Notes under the pieces: generated by a model
Database searches by the model: none
The model's input: the letters and a program-made list of their open reading frames with translations, nothing else
What the model was told of the DNA's origin: nothing
Part shown: piece by piece, positions 27,240 to 35,630 of the stretch
Numbering within the stretch: position 1 is the stretch's first letter
How the letters are laid out: each line of letters opens with the position of its first letter
Assembly: GCF_027594785.1 (NCBI RefSeq)
Contig: NZ_CP075584.1
Span: 1,302,001-1,366,000, forward strand
Direction of reading: 5' to 3'
Length of the DNA stretch: 64,000 bases
Origin: Cryobacterium breve
Lineage (GTDB): Bacteria > Actinomycetota > Actinomycetes > Actinomycetales > Microbacteriaceae
Position numbers and translations under genes: made by a program

Positions 27240-28165
27240 CGGTTTCCCCCTCCGACCAGGCTGACGAAGACGTCCTCGAGGCCCAGCTCTCCGGCATCCA
27301 TGCGGCACAGACCGGTGTGCCGGATGGCGACGAGCACCGGGATGGATCGGCGGGCCGCGTCCATGTCGGTGACGGTGATTTCGAGGGCGCCGGTCGGGCC
27401 CACGGCAACGGATGTCGCCCACGGCTCGCGGGAGATGTCCTGCGCGAGGTCGGCCGCGGCATCCGTGACCTCGAGGATCACCTTGCGTTCGGCGTACCGG
27501 GACGTGAGCTCCTGGATCGGCCCGTGGGCAACGACGCGGCCGCGGTCGAGAATGGCGACGGTGTCGCAGACCCGCTCGACGTCGGCGAGGATATGCGTCG
27601 AGAAGAATACGGTGGTGCGCCCGCGCAGTGAAGTGAGCATGTCGAGCACATCGCGGCGTCCCATCGGGTCGAGGGCGCTCGTCGGCTCGTCGAGGAGCAG
27701 CAGCTGGGGCGCGTTGATGAGCGCCTGGGCGACCCCGAGCCGCTGCTTCATGCCGCGGGAGTAGCCGCCGATCGCGGTGGTCACGTCGGTCAGCCCGGAG
27801 AGGCCGAGAAGCATGCCGATGCGTTCATCCAGGGTGCGCCTGTCGATCGAGAAGAGCCGGCCGACGAAACGGAGGAATTCCTCGGCGGTCATCCAGTCGT
27901 AGAAGCCGGGTACGTCGGGGAGGAAGCCGATCCGGGCGCGGATCGAGTCGTCGACCGCCGTGACGTCGTGCCCGAGGATCTGCACGACGCCGCTCGTGGG
28001 TCGGGCGAGCCCGGTCAGCATCCGGAGCAGCGTCGTCTTGCCGGCTCCGTTCGGGCCGAGAAAGCCGAAGATCGAGCCCTCCTCGACCTCGAGGTCCACG
28101 TTGTCGAGCGCGCGGTGCTCGCCGTAGGTCTTGGTCAGGCCGCTGGTGCGGATCGCGAGGCTCAT
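27236..28165 (-). CDS. ABC exporter ATPase (CcmA/drug-export type)
   Basis: 309 residues. Walker A GPNGAGKTTLLRML (about residue 39), Q-loop region FLPDVPGFYDWMTAEEFL, a degenerate signature YSRGMKQRLGVAQALI, Walker B LLLLDEPTSALDPMGRR and switch His STHILADVERV. The C-terminal 80 residues form the usual regulatory extension of exporters of the DrrA/CcmA class. It is the first of a coupled pair with the ABC-2 permease, and its start overlaps the PLDc_N gene upstream by 4 bp, so exporter and membrane proteins share a PadR-controlled operon. Confidence 0.88.
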   Translation of the reverse strand: MSLAIRTSGLTKTYGEHRALDNVDLEVEEGSIFGFLGPNGAGKTTLLRMLTGLARPTSGVVQILGHDVTAVDDSIRARIGFLPDVPGFYDWMTAEEFLRFVGRLFSIDRRTLDERIGMLLGLSGLTDVTTAIGGYSRGMKQRLGVAQALINAPQLLLLDEPTSALDPMGRRDVLDMLTSLRGRTTVFFSTHILADVERVCDTVAILDRGRVVAHGPIQELTSRYAERKVILEVTDAAADLAQDISREPWATSVAVGPTGALEITVTDMDAARRSIPVLVAIRHTGLCRMDAGELGLEDVFVSLVGGGNR

Positions 28166-28518
28166 CGCGGGCCGGCTTCACTCCGTGGCTCGGTGCCCGG
28201 CTGCCCGTCGGCGTCGTTGCGTGACCCGTACAAGGAGTCGGCGACGGCGTCGGGGCTGGTCGACGGCGGCCGGGGCGCCGACACGGCCGCGTCGAGCGGG
28301 GCCGGCTTCCGGGCCACGACCAGGTAGAGGATGGCGCCGAGCAGGTTGGCGAGCAGGATCACGGCCAGCCACACCCACTTGTTGCCGGTGAGCACCCGGT
28401 CGGCGGGCCGCCGGTACAGGTCGACCAGGGCGATGACGTCCAGGGTGACCTGCACGACCGCCATCGCCGCGATGACGATCCACGCCCACCCGGGGAGTGA
28501 CGACAGAGGCATGTTCAT
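28162..28518 (-). CDS. PLDc_N domain membrane protein
   Basis: 118 residues: two membrane segments (WAWIVIAAMAVVQVTLDVIALVDLYRRP and WVWLAVILLANLLGAILYLVVARKPAP) then a hydrophilic tail. The 'ALVDLYRRPxxRVLTGNKWVWLAVILLANLLGxxxYL' pattern is the PLDc_N (phospholipase D N-terminal type) two-helix module, often found beside ABC exporters of this kind. The start overlaps the upstream stop by 4 bp (ATGA) and its stop overlaps the ATPase start, so it is part of the operon. It has no catalytic domain of its own. Confidence 0.8.
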   Translation of the reverse strand: MNMPLSSLPGWAWIVIAAMAVVQVTLDVIALVDLYRRPADRVLTGNKWVWLAVILLANLLGAILYLVVARKPAPLDAAVSAPRPPSTSPDAVADSLYGSRNDADGQPGTEPRSEAGPR

Positions 28519-29587
28519 GACACGGAACCCTTCTTCGAGGCCGAGGCGAAGTCGCGGCGCTGTTCGGCGGCGCGACCGCTCCGGGAAACGCCCACGAGCA
28601 ACCCCAACGGCAGCACGAGGGCGAGGAACAGTCCGATCCAGGTCGGCCACATGCCGGCGCCTCCCTGCACCGCGAAGACGGTCTGCGCCAGGCAGGCGAG
28701 CGCGACGAGAGCGAGCGCGAAGCCCCCGGCGGATGCGGCGACGCGGCTCCCCGCCGCACGCCGGGCCAGGTGCACCCAGGCTGCGGCGAGCAGCGGCAGC
28801 AGCACGAATCCGCTGAGGAGCAGGAGGTTGGCGGTGCGGCTCGAGTAGCCGTCCGGTTCGCCGGTGATTCCCCAGTGCGAGGGGACGGTATCGGGCAGGC
28901 CGGCCCAGCTGACGGCCGCGAGGGTGGCGAACGCGATCCCGGCGAGGATCGGTGCGGCGAGCGTCGCCGTAACCACCCAGGCAGGTGCTTCGGCGAACGG
29001 CTCGTCCTCGTCGTCCAGCCGGATCAGGTGGGCCCGCACGGCGAGCGCTGCGAAGTTGACCGTCCAGCCGATGCCGAGCGCCTTCGGCACGAGGATGCTC
29101 GGGTCGGTGGGGTCCCACGACCGGCTCGCAAAGCGCTTCGATGTCGGCTGCCGGGTGTCATACGGCACGCCGAGGAACCGGCCCGCCCGGTGGGTGCGCG
29201 GCACTCCCCGGAGGTGAGGTCCCGGGGGCCGCGAGCGGCGGCATCCGTGCCCCCGTCGTGGTCGACGCCGGAGTCAAAACCACGGTCGGTGCCGAAGTCG
29301 CCGTCGCCGTCGACGTCGGAGTCGGTATCGTCGGTCGTATAGGCGCGCGCGAGCGCTTCGGGCTCTCCGAGCTCGGCCAGCACCCGGAGCACCGTGTCGT
29401 CGCTGCGATCAGTCCCGTCGAGGCGATGCTCGACGTGCGCCAGCAGGTCGGCGAGCGCGTCCGCGTCGATGTCGATGCGCAGCCGCGCCGCGGCGCCGCG
29501 CAGACGGTCGAAGTAGTCGTCGAGCAGCGCATTCGCCCCGGCAGGCGGGACGGCGTCGCCGGGTAGCGGTTCCGAGGCGTCATGCAT
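28515..29587 (-). pseudogene. HAAS-domain / DUF5808 / multi-pass membrane protein, frameshifted
   Basis: The N-terminal part (from ATG 29587) is a HAAS-type helical domain: ALLDDYFDRLRGAAARLRIDIDADALADLLAHVEHRLDG and VLAELGEPEALARAY, followed by an Asp-rich linker. The frame then departs around 29205. In the next frame the protein continues GRFLGVPYDTRQPTSKRFASRSWDPTDPSILVPKALGIGWTVNF (a DUF5808 pattern) and five membrane segments with a DUF1648-like centre (WGITGEPDGYSSRTAN). A one-base loss near 29205 would join them. Alternatively a GTG at 29204 starts a separate 229-residue protein. HAAS proteins typically accompany PadR regulators, as here, where the gene overlaps padR by 8 bp. Confidence 0.7.
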
Positions 29588-29930
29588 GGGTCGCGTCCTT
29601 TCCCAGAAGGTCGGTCATGTCGGCGCTCATCGCGGTCCAGACCTTCGTCATCGCAACGAAGGCTCGCTCGCCGGCGGGCGACAGCCGGTAGTACTTGCGC
29701 GGCGGACCGACGGGCGATTCCTGCCACTCGGAGGTGATCAGGCCGGTCTTCTTCAGCCGGTTCAGCAGCGGGTACGCGGTGCCGGCGCTGATGGCGAGGC
29801 CCGGGTACTGCACGAGCCGGTCGACGATCTCGGCGCCGTAGGCCTCGCCCCGGTGGAGCAGCGCGAGCACGGCCAGCTCGACCACGCCCTTGCGCAACTG
29901 AGACGGAATCGCCTCACCCTCGATCGCCAT
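29580..29930 (-). CDS. PadR family transcriptional regulator
   Basis: 116 residues: a winged-helix domain LRKGVVELAVLALLHRGEAYGAEIVDRLVQYPGLAISAGTAYPLLNRLKKTGLITSEW ... GPPRKYYRLSPAGERAF, textbook PadR. ATG 29930 has AGGCGGGA upstream and is preferred over a longer open frame. It leads the operon for the HAAS protein, PLDc_N protein and ABC exporter, and should repress it. An inverted repeat GGTAAC-N4-GTTACC about 60 bp upstream is a candidate operator. PadR/HAAS/ABC-2 sets commonly respond to cell-envelope or drug stress. Confidence 0.9.
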   Translation of the reverse strand: MAIEGEAIPSQLRKGVVELAVLALLHRGEAYGAEIVDRLVQYPGLAISAGTAYPLLNRLKKTGLITSEWQESPVGPPRKYYRLSPAGERAFVAMTKVWTAMSADMTDLLGKDATHA

Positions 29931-29988
29931 GGTCCCGCCTCGTATCCTGTACCGTGTCACACCCGGTTGCTTGTTATGCCAACTACAA

Positions 29989-30004
29989 GGTAACACACGT
30001 TACC
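29989..30004. promoter_or_regulatory. Inverted repeat upstream of padR, candidate operator
   Basis: GGTAAC, four bases, GTTACC: a perfect 6-bp palindrome about 60 bp before the padR start on the minus strand. It is the only clear symmetric site in this promoter region. Confidence 0.45.
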
Positions 30005-30052
30005 GGCGCGCGGCGGGCGAGTTCATGGAGCCCTCGCACGCACCACCTCTCC

Positions 30053-30130
30053 TCCGCGCCCGCGCCGGTTTCCGCAGCCCGCTCCCGCCGTTCCGGGCGC
30101 GGCGTGCCGAAACGGGCACGGCGGCGGGCG
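30053..30130. repeat. 41-bp-period hairpin repeat, locus C (single closing module)
   Basis: One closing module only: CCGCGCCCGCGCCGG, a GTTTCCGCA core, an inner stem around CCGCCGTTCCGGGCGCGG, and the inverted arm TGCCGAAACGGGC. It lies in the 352-bp gap between padR and the LacI regulator. The rest of the gap (30131-30282) shows no gene. Confidence 0.65.
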
Positions 30131-30282
30131 GGACCAAGACCCGCGGATGCTGCACTTCTGCAATCACGAGGAAGAGGTCCACCGGCCACGGCAACCCTCA
30201 CCCGTTTCCAGGCCGTCGTCCGACCGCGGACGGGATCGGGCATAGGGAGCGAGCCAAGCCGCGTCAGCGCGGCTGCGCCCCT

Positions 30283-31338
30283 CTACGCGGCACCATTCAC
30301 GAACCCACCGGTGGAGTCCCTGATGATCAGTCGGCTAGGCATGAGTGGCGGCCCGGAATCGGGGGCCCGGCCTTCGATCAACGCAACGAGCAGGTCGGCC
30401 GCCGCCCGGCCGAGTTTCCGGGCAGGGAGTTCGACGGTGGTCAGGCTTGGGTGACTCATCGCGGAAAAAGGCAGGTCGTCGAAACCTGAGACGGCCAGTT
30501 GCTCCGGCACACGCACTCCCAGCGAGTGAGCCACCTGGAGAACGCCGTACGCGTGGGTGTCGGTCGCGCAGACGACGGCAGTGACTCCCGCCCGCTGCCA
30601 GGCCGGCCACACTTTCGCGAATTCGGTGGCTGCCGACCCTACGTCGATGGTGCTTCTAGCTCGCGGCGTCTCGATGGGGCTCATCCCGCATTCCTGGGCC
30701 TTGGCCAAGAACGCACGACGACGCAGAGCGAAGGTCGAGGCGGCAGTGACGCTGTCCAGGTAGGCGACCGTGCGATGACCGCGCTCTGCAAGATGCACAG
30801 CCAACGCCTCCGCCCCCCGCACGACGTCGAGATTGACGGCCGGAGCACCGGCGTCTGCGCCGGGTGCATCGAGGAACACGATCGGTTCATCGACGACCAG
30901 GCTCTGCATCAGGCGCGCGCTCGGTGCGTCAACGAGCAGCCCGGCCGGACGAAAAGCAAGCAACTCCCGCACACTCTCGAGCTGGGGCATCTGGCCGGAG
31001 TCCGTGACGGACAGCAGCAGCTGGTACGACGAACCTAAGGCCTCCCGCACCCCGGCAATGACCCTGGCAAAGAACGGGTTGGAGATGTCCGGTGCAACCA
31101 GGATGACGAAATTGCTCGACCCTGTCGCCAGAGAGCTGGCGACCCGGTTGACCACGTAGTGCAGATCGGCGATGGCCTGCTGGACTCGGATCACCGTGTC
31201 CGCTGACACCCGGCCGTCGGTCTTGCCGCTGGCGACCAGGGACACCGTGGCGACAGACACGCTCGCCCTGCTGGCGACCATGGATGCTGTCGCGCGCGGG
31301 AAACGAGCGGGCGTCTCACTCGTGCCATGGATGGCCAT
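30283..31338 (-). CDS. LacI family transcriptional repressor
   Basis: 351 residues. The N-terminal HTH with hinge reads SMVASRASVSVATVSLVASGKTDGRVSADTVIRVQQAIADLHYVVNRVASSL, followed by a periplasmic-binding-like sensor domain (FVILVAPDISNPFFARVIAGVREAL ... VSGFDDLPFSAMSHPSLTTVELPARKLGRAAADLL). It is divergent from the nucleoside hydrolase/MFS operon, with three operator-like sites between, so it most likely represses nucleoside uptake and breakdown and itself. Start at ATG 31338; the upstream extension of the frame is unsupported. The ligand is presumably a nucleoside or ribose derivative (inference). Confidence 0.9.
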   Translation of the reverse strand: MAIHGTSETPARFPRATASMVASRASVSVATVSLVASGKTDGRVSADTVIRVQQAIADLHYVVNRVASSLATGSSNFVILVAPDISNPFFARVIAGVREALGSSYQLLLSVTDSGQMPQLESVRELLAFRPAGLLVDAPSARLMQSLVVDEPIVFLDAPGADAGAPAVNLDVVRGAEALAVHLAERGHRTVAYLDSVTAASTFALRRRAFLAKAQECGMSPIETPRARSTIDVGSAATEFAKVWPAWQRAGVTAVVCATDTHAYGVLQVAHSLGVRVPEQLAVSGFDDLPFSAMSHPSLTTVELPARKLGRAAADLLVALIEGRAPDSGPPLMPSRLIIRDSTGGFVNGAA

Positions 31339-31393
31339 GAGCCAACTGTAACCCTCCGCGCCCCCAGCCTGCCGCGAAAATCGCCGGATGCCG

Positions 31394-31451
31394 TCAAGCG
31401 TTTGATATCTGGACATTAACCGTTTAACCCAACCACACGTTAAGCGTTTGA
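31394..31451. promoter_or_regulatory. Three LacI-type operator sites
   Basis: TCAAGCGTTTGA (31394-31405), TTAACCGTTTAA (31416-31427) and TTAAGCGTTTGA (31440-31451) share the palindromic core T(C/T)AA-CG-TTT(G/A)A with the central CG of LacI operators. Spacings of 22 and 24 bp place them on roughly the same DNA face, between the divergent repressor and nucleoside hydrolase genes. Confidence 0.75.
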
Positions 31452-31542
31452 CTTATGCATTGACTAGGCGCATGCTTCGGGAGAGCACGCTGCAGCCGCC
31501 ACATCCCATGGGTGGGCAACGTCCCCAATGAAGTGGAGCACC

Positions 31543-32491
31543 ATGCCTAAGAAGATCATTCTGGACTGCGACCCAGGCCACGATGACGCGATCGCCATCT
31601 TGTTGGCGCACGGCAGCCCGGAAATTGAGCCTGCTGGCCGTCACGACTGTTGTCGGGAACCAAACGCTCGAGAAAGTGACCCGCAACGCGCTGGCGGTTG
31701 CCCGTGTCGCCGGCATCACGGATGTCCCGTTCGCGGCCGGCTCCGCTCGCCCGCTCATGCGGCAGAGTGAGAACGCCCCGTCCATCCATGGTGAATCGGG
31801 CCTGGACGGACCGGTCCTGCCGGAGCCGACCCTGATCCTGGACAAGCGGCATGCCGTCGACCTGATCATCGACATCATCATGACCAACGAACCCGGAACG
31901 GTCACGCTTGTCCCGACGGGCGGCCTCACCAATATTGCACTGGCGGCGCGCAAAGAACCCCGGATAGTGGAACGAGTCAAAGAGGTCGTGCTGATGGGCG
32001 GCGGCTACCATGTCGGCAACTGGAGCGCCGTCGCCGAATTCAATATCATCATCGACCCCGAGGCCGCACACATTGTCTTCAATGAAAAGTGGCCCGTCGT
32101 GATGGTCGGGTTGGACCTGACACACCAGGCGTTGGCCACACCGGCGGTCAGGGAACAGATTGCCGCCATCAACACCGGACCGGCCCGTTTCGTTGGCGAA
32201 CTGCTCGATTTCTTCGGCGAAACCTACCGGGACGTCCAAGGCTTTGACTCACCCCCGGTGCACGACCCGTGCGCAGTGGCCTACGTCATCGACCCAAGCA
32301 TTGTCTCGACCGTGAAGGTACCTGTGGACATCGAGCTGAACGGCACCCTCACCCTGGGCATGACCGTTGCCGACTTCCGGGCTCCGGCACCGGCGGACTG
32401 CACGACATCAGTGGCCGTCACTCTCGACCACGCACGATTCTGGAACCTGATTGCAGATGCCCTGATCCGCATTGGAGACGTTGAATCATGA
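31543..32491 (+). pseudogene. Nucleoside hydrolase (IU type), one frameshift near the N-terminus
   Basis: An inosine-uridine-preferring nucleoside hydrolase of about 315 residues. It has the N-terminal Asp cluster [28 protein letters not shown], calcium-binding in the family, then [65 protein letters not shown] and the catalytic-site His/Asp region VHDPCAVAYVID. It cleaves ribonucleosides to base and ribose. The frame breaks at GAGCCTG 31627-31633 where GAGCTG is expected (IELLAVT). Start at ATG 31543 after GTGGAGC. Its stop overlaps the presumed MFS start (ATGA). Under LacI control. Confidence 0.85.
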
Positions 32492-33911
32492 CCGCGACAT
32501 TGATCCCCACCGAACACACAAAAAGGTCAACACAGCAGCGCTGATGACGGCGCTTCTCGCGGCTTGTGTCGCATTCCAGCTCAACGCCAGCATGCTGAGC
32601 CCGGCCTTGGTCACCATGGGCAAGGAGCTCGGCGCCGATCAAGCATCCATCGGCTTGTCCCAGACCTGGTTCTTCACCGCGGCCGCGTTGTTCTCTCTCG
32701 TGCTGCCGAGACTGAGCGATATCGTCGGCCGCAAGAAGATCCTGTTGGGCATGATGCTCATGATGGGTGTCGGGTCCGCCGTCGCGGCCATGGCACCGGA
32801 TGTCACATGGCTGTTCGTCGGTCGAATCATCCAGGGCGTCAGCGGACCCACAGTGCCGCTCTGCCTGATCATGCTTCGCTCGGCCATCTCCAACCCCCGC
32901 AAGTACGGAACCCTGATGGGATTTGTCGCTGCCGTCAACGGTGGCATCGCTGGAATCGACTCCTTCGCCGGCGGGTATCTCGCTGAGCACCTGGGCTTCC
33001 GCAGCATCTTCTGGCTGATGGTTGTCTTCTCGATTGTGGCACTCCTGCTGGTGCTGTTCCTCGCCGTTGAGTCCCGGCCTGCTGCCGGAACCCGGATGGA
33101 CTGGCTCGGCGCCTTCTGCATCGTTTTGGCCGTCGGATCGATCCTCACCGCCCTCAACGAGGCCGCCAAACTCGCCAGCAGCTTCTCGGTGGGCACCCTG
33201 ATCTTGGCCATCGGACTGACCGCGGTCGCTGCGGCCGCATTCGCAGCGTTCTGGTCGGTCGAGAAGAACAGCAAGCAGCCCATGGTGCAGATCGTTCACC
33301 TGCGGCTCCGGTCCACCTGGGCGCCGCTGCTGACCACCACGCTCGCAATGACCGGGATCTTCGCGGTCATCAACGGAATTGTGCCGGCCTATGTGCAGGC
33401 TGCTGCTCCCGGATTCTCGGTGAATCCCACCCAGATGGCCCTGATCATCCTCACCCCGTACGCCCTGTTGGGCTGGCTGGTCGGGCCCTTCAGTGGTCGG
33501 CTGGCGCCCACATTCGGTTATACGAAGATGCTGCGCATCGGGCTGCTGGGCAGTGCACTCGCGCTGGCGGTCATCGGGATCGGCGGCCTTAACAGCCTTC
33601 CCCTGATGATCGTCGGTGCGGCACTGCTGGGCATCCTCTACGCCGGCACCGCGAACATCATGCTCAATGGGCTCGGCGTGGTTCTGTCCCCACCCGGTAA
33701 CCCGGGGTTCCTGCCTGGGATGAACGCCGGAGCCTTCAACCTCGGCGCCGGGCTCAGCTTTCTGGTGCTTCCGTCCACCCTGGCCGTGCTGAGCACCTCC
33801 GTTGATATGCGCACGTCATATTTCGTCGTCGTTGCGGTCGGTTTCGTCCTGACCCTCGCCTCCTTCGGGGCGTCGTTCCTCATCCCGAAACCCGTCAGCG
33901 CAGAGGTCTAG
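32472..33911 (+). CDS. MFS transporter, probably nucleoside or base uptake
   Basis: About 475 residues with 12-14 membrane segments (VNTAALMTALLAACVAFQLNASMLSPALVTMGKELG; motif A GRKKILLGMMLMMGVGSAVAA). The co-operon nucleoside hydrolase and LacI regulator suggest it imports nucleosides or exports bases. The likely natural start is ATG 32488, overlapping the hydrolase stop, reading MTATLIPTEHTK; a missing A in the A-run near 32520 puts this out of frame with VNTAALM. As written the frame can only begin at a TTG at 32472 or an internal ATG at 32544. The core of the protein is intact. Confidence 0.8.
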   Translation: METLNHDRDIDPHRTHKKVNTAALMTALLAACVAFQLNASMLSPALVTMGKELGADQASIGLSQTWFFTAAALFSLVLPRLSDIVGRKKILLGMMLMMGVGSAVAAMAPDVTWLFVGRIIQGVSGPTVPLCLIMLRSAISNPRKYGTLMGFVAAVNGGIAGIDSFAGGYLAEHLGFRSIFWLMVVFSIVALLLVLFLAVESRPAAGTRMDWLGAFCIVLAVGSILTALNEAAKLASSFSVGTLILAIGLTAVAAAAFAAFWSVEKNSKQPMVQIVHLRLRSTWAPLLTTTLAMTGIFAVINGIVPAYVQAAAPGFSVNPTQMALIILTPYALLGWLVGPFSGRLAPTFGYTKMLRIGLLGSALALAVIGIGGLNSLPLMIVGAALLGILYAGTANIMLNGLGVVLSPPGNPGFLPGMNAGAFNLGAGLSFLVLPSTLAVLSTSVDMRTSYFVVVAVGFVLTLASFGASFLIPKPVSAEV

Positions 33912-33928
33912 TCCTGACGTGCCGGTCT

Positions 33929-33961
33929 GTCTGGCCTGCCGCGAGCCGCGGCAGGCCAGAC
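33929..33961 (+). terminator. Strong hairpin terminator after the nucleoside operon
   Basis: A 14-bp perfect stem, GTCTGGCCTGCCGC and its complement, with a 5-base loop, begins 17 bp after the MFS stop. There is no long T-tract, as usual in high-GC actinobacteria. It also faces the convergent YciI gene. Confidence 0.75.
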
Positions 33962-34034
33962 TGTTGGCCGCACGACCGAAGGGGTGTCGGGTGGCGGATG
34001 CCGCCACTCCCGCTGGCCTATCCCCTTGGTGCCC

Positions 34035-34374
34035 CTAGCTCTCCGGGTCGTACCCGAACTCGCGAAGTTCCTGCGCGCACCGGCAGGCCACGGCAATCCG
34101 CCGCGCCCAGTCGACCGCGTCCTCCCGCGTGGGCAGGCTCCAGCACGGTGAACCCGCCCGTGAGGTCGGAGCCCGGATAGAGCTCAGCGCTCGCCGACCC
34201 GTCTGCGGCGACCAGCACCGGAGCAACGCCCTCGTCGATCCCCCCGCCGAACACCCAGACGCCGGCCGCCTTCGCCTCCGCGACGACGGCATGGGAGTCG
34301 GCGACGACGACCGGGAATTCCTCGTCCGTGACCACCATCGCGTCGCTCGGGAAGGAGATGAGGTACTTGGTCAT
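34035..34374 (-). pseudogene. YciI-related protein, one frameshift
   Basis: About 112 residues: MTKYLISFPSDAMVV ... SHAVVAEAKAAGVWVFGGGIDEGVAPVLVAADGSASAELYPGSDLTGGFTVLE, a DGPF/YCII-type fold. The frame then breaks at CAGGCTC 34134-34140 (GAGCCTG on the coding strand, expected GAGCTG). Corrected, it continues LPTREDAVDWARRIAVACRCAQELREFGYDPES and stops at TAG 34035. YciI-like proteins are small alpha-beta barrels, often encoded beside sigma factors in actinobacteria, with unclear roles. Its start overlaps the dodecin stop by 4 bp, so the two are co-transcribed. Confidence 0.75.
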
Positions 34375-34602
34375 GAATCGGCGACCTCATCGGCGTCGTC
34401 CAGGCGGAAGCCGACCTTGAGCGTCACCTGGGAAGTGGTGGATCACGCCGTCTTCGACGTGCCCGCGGGTCTCCACCACCTCGAACCAGTCCACGTTGCG
34501 CAGCGTGCGGGTCGCCCGCTCGAGTCCGCTCCGGATGGCCGCATCCGTTCCCTCCGGCGACGTCCCGACAATCTCCGTGACGCGGTACGTGTGATTCGTC
34601 AT
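34371..34602 (-). pseudogene. Dodecin family flavin-binding protein, one frameshift
   Basis: About 76 residues: HTYRVTEIVGTSPEGTDAAIRSGLERATRTLRNVDWFEVVETRGHVEDGVIHHF, the dodecin fold that stores flavins or CoA as a 12-mer; the Trp in NVDWFEV stacks on flavin. After HHF the sequence has TTCCCAGG where TTCCAGG is expected (near 34433). Removing one C gives QVTLKVGFRLDD to the stop at 34371. ATG 34602 is preceded by GGAGGGATC. It precedes the YciI gene with an ATGA overlap. Confidence 0.8.
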
Positions 34603-34732
34603 CGCTTGATCCCTCCACCATGGTGCCCAACCCGCGGCGTCCTCGCCTCGGGTGCTCCGACCATAGACCGGGATCGGCGAGCCTTCAACGGCCACGGTCC
34701 AGCGCCGGCCCAGGCGGCAGCCGCCTCGTAAA

Positions 34733-34799
34733 GTCGGAGATTCTCGAGACACGCCGTGCCTCCGGGCAGCGGATGCCGCGAGTCGCGAAAATCTCCGAC
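34733..34799. repeat. 67-bp interspersed palindromic repeat, copy 3
   Basis: GTCGGAGATTCTCGAG at 34733-34748 pairs with CGCGAAAATCTCCGAC at 34784-34799 (one mismatch near the inner end); the middle is CCGGGCAGCGGATGCCGC as in copy 2. It lies between divergent genes, about 40 bp before repeat locus D. Confidence 0.8.
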
Positions 34800-34837
34800 C
34801 GTGCGCACCGAGCACCCCGGCTTCGGCCCTTCTCCCC

Positions 34838-34951
34838 CACGCCCGCGCCCGTTTGCGCAGCCCGCGCCCCTTCTCCCCCACGCCCACGCCCGTTTGCGCA
34901 GCCCGCGCCCGCCGTTTCGGGTGCGGCCTGCGGAAACAGGCGCGGGCGCGA
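34838..34951. repeat. 41-bp-period hairpin repeat, locus D
   Basis: Tandem units begin CACGCC at 34838 and 34879 (41 bp apart), here with a GTTTGCGCAGCCCGCGCCC core instead of GTTTCGGCA. The block closes with the inverted arm TGCGGAAACAGGCGCGGGC. The core change is matched in the closing arm, suggesting paired (structural) conservation. Together with copy 3 of the 67-bp element it fills most of the 452-bp gap between dodecin and the DUF1801 gene. Confidence 0.75.
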
Positions 34952-35054
34952 GCGGATGTCCGCCGACAGCCGGCCGAAGACGTCCCGATCTCGCCGAACG
35001 CGACCAGGACCGGCGATGGCCTTCGCCGGTGACTCCCGGCAGAATGGAGGCGAA

Positions 35055-35630
35055 ATGAGCGACTCCGACAGCGACCCCAAGTCGCACGCACAGGCATCCG
35101 CTGACCGCGATACCGACTCAGCTGCAGCGGCGGCCGCCGTGCGCGCCTTCATCGACGCCGTCCCGAACCCCACCCGGCGGCGCGACGCCGAAACCCTGCT
35201 CGAGCTCATGTCCCGCATCACCGGCGAGAAACCACGGATGTGGTTCCGGTCCATCGTCGGGTACGGGCAGTACCACTACCAGTACGCGAGCGGGCGCGAG
35301 GGCGACGCGTGCGCGGCCGGCTTCTCGCCGCGGAAGGCCGCCACCACGATCTACCTCGCGAACGGCGTCGGCGCCTACACCGAGCAACTCGAACGCCTCG
35401 GGAGCCACACCACCGGCGTCGGCTGCCTCTACCTCAAGGATCTCGCCACGGTCGACCTGGCCGCGCTCGAGGCGATCATCGCCGACTCGTACCGCGTCGT
35501 CACGTCCGGCACCTACGGGCACCGCGCCCACGAGTCGGCCACCGAGCCCGCCCACGAGTCGGCGACTGAGTCGGCGAATGAGCCCGCCCACAAGTCCGCC
35601 CATGAGTCCGCCAGGGAGAGCCCGGCCTAG
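35055..35630 (+). CDS. DUF1801 protein with repetitive His/Glu/Ala tail
   Basis: 191 residues. The DUF1801 core reads VRAFIDAVPNPTRRRDAETLLELMSRITGEKPRMWFRSIVGYGQYHYQYASGREGD ... TGVGCLYLKDLATVDLAALEAIIADSY; the family is uncharacterised and YdhG-like. The last about 35 residues are imperfect repeats of AHESATE. ATG 35055 follows GGAGGCGAA, which decides the start over a long open frame upstream that crosses both repeat elements. It is convergent with the hydrolase gene, overlapping its stop by 4 bp. Confidence 0.8.
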   Translation: MSDSDSDPKSHAQASADRDTDSAAAAAAVRAFIDAVPNPTRRRDAETLLELMSRITGEKPRMWFRSIVGYGQYHYQYASGREGDACAAGFSPRKAATTIYLANGVGAYTEQLERLGSHTTGVGCLYLKDLATVDLAALEAIIADSYRVVTSGTYGHRAHESATEPAHESATESANEPAHKSAHESARESPA

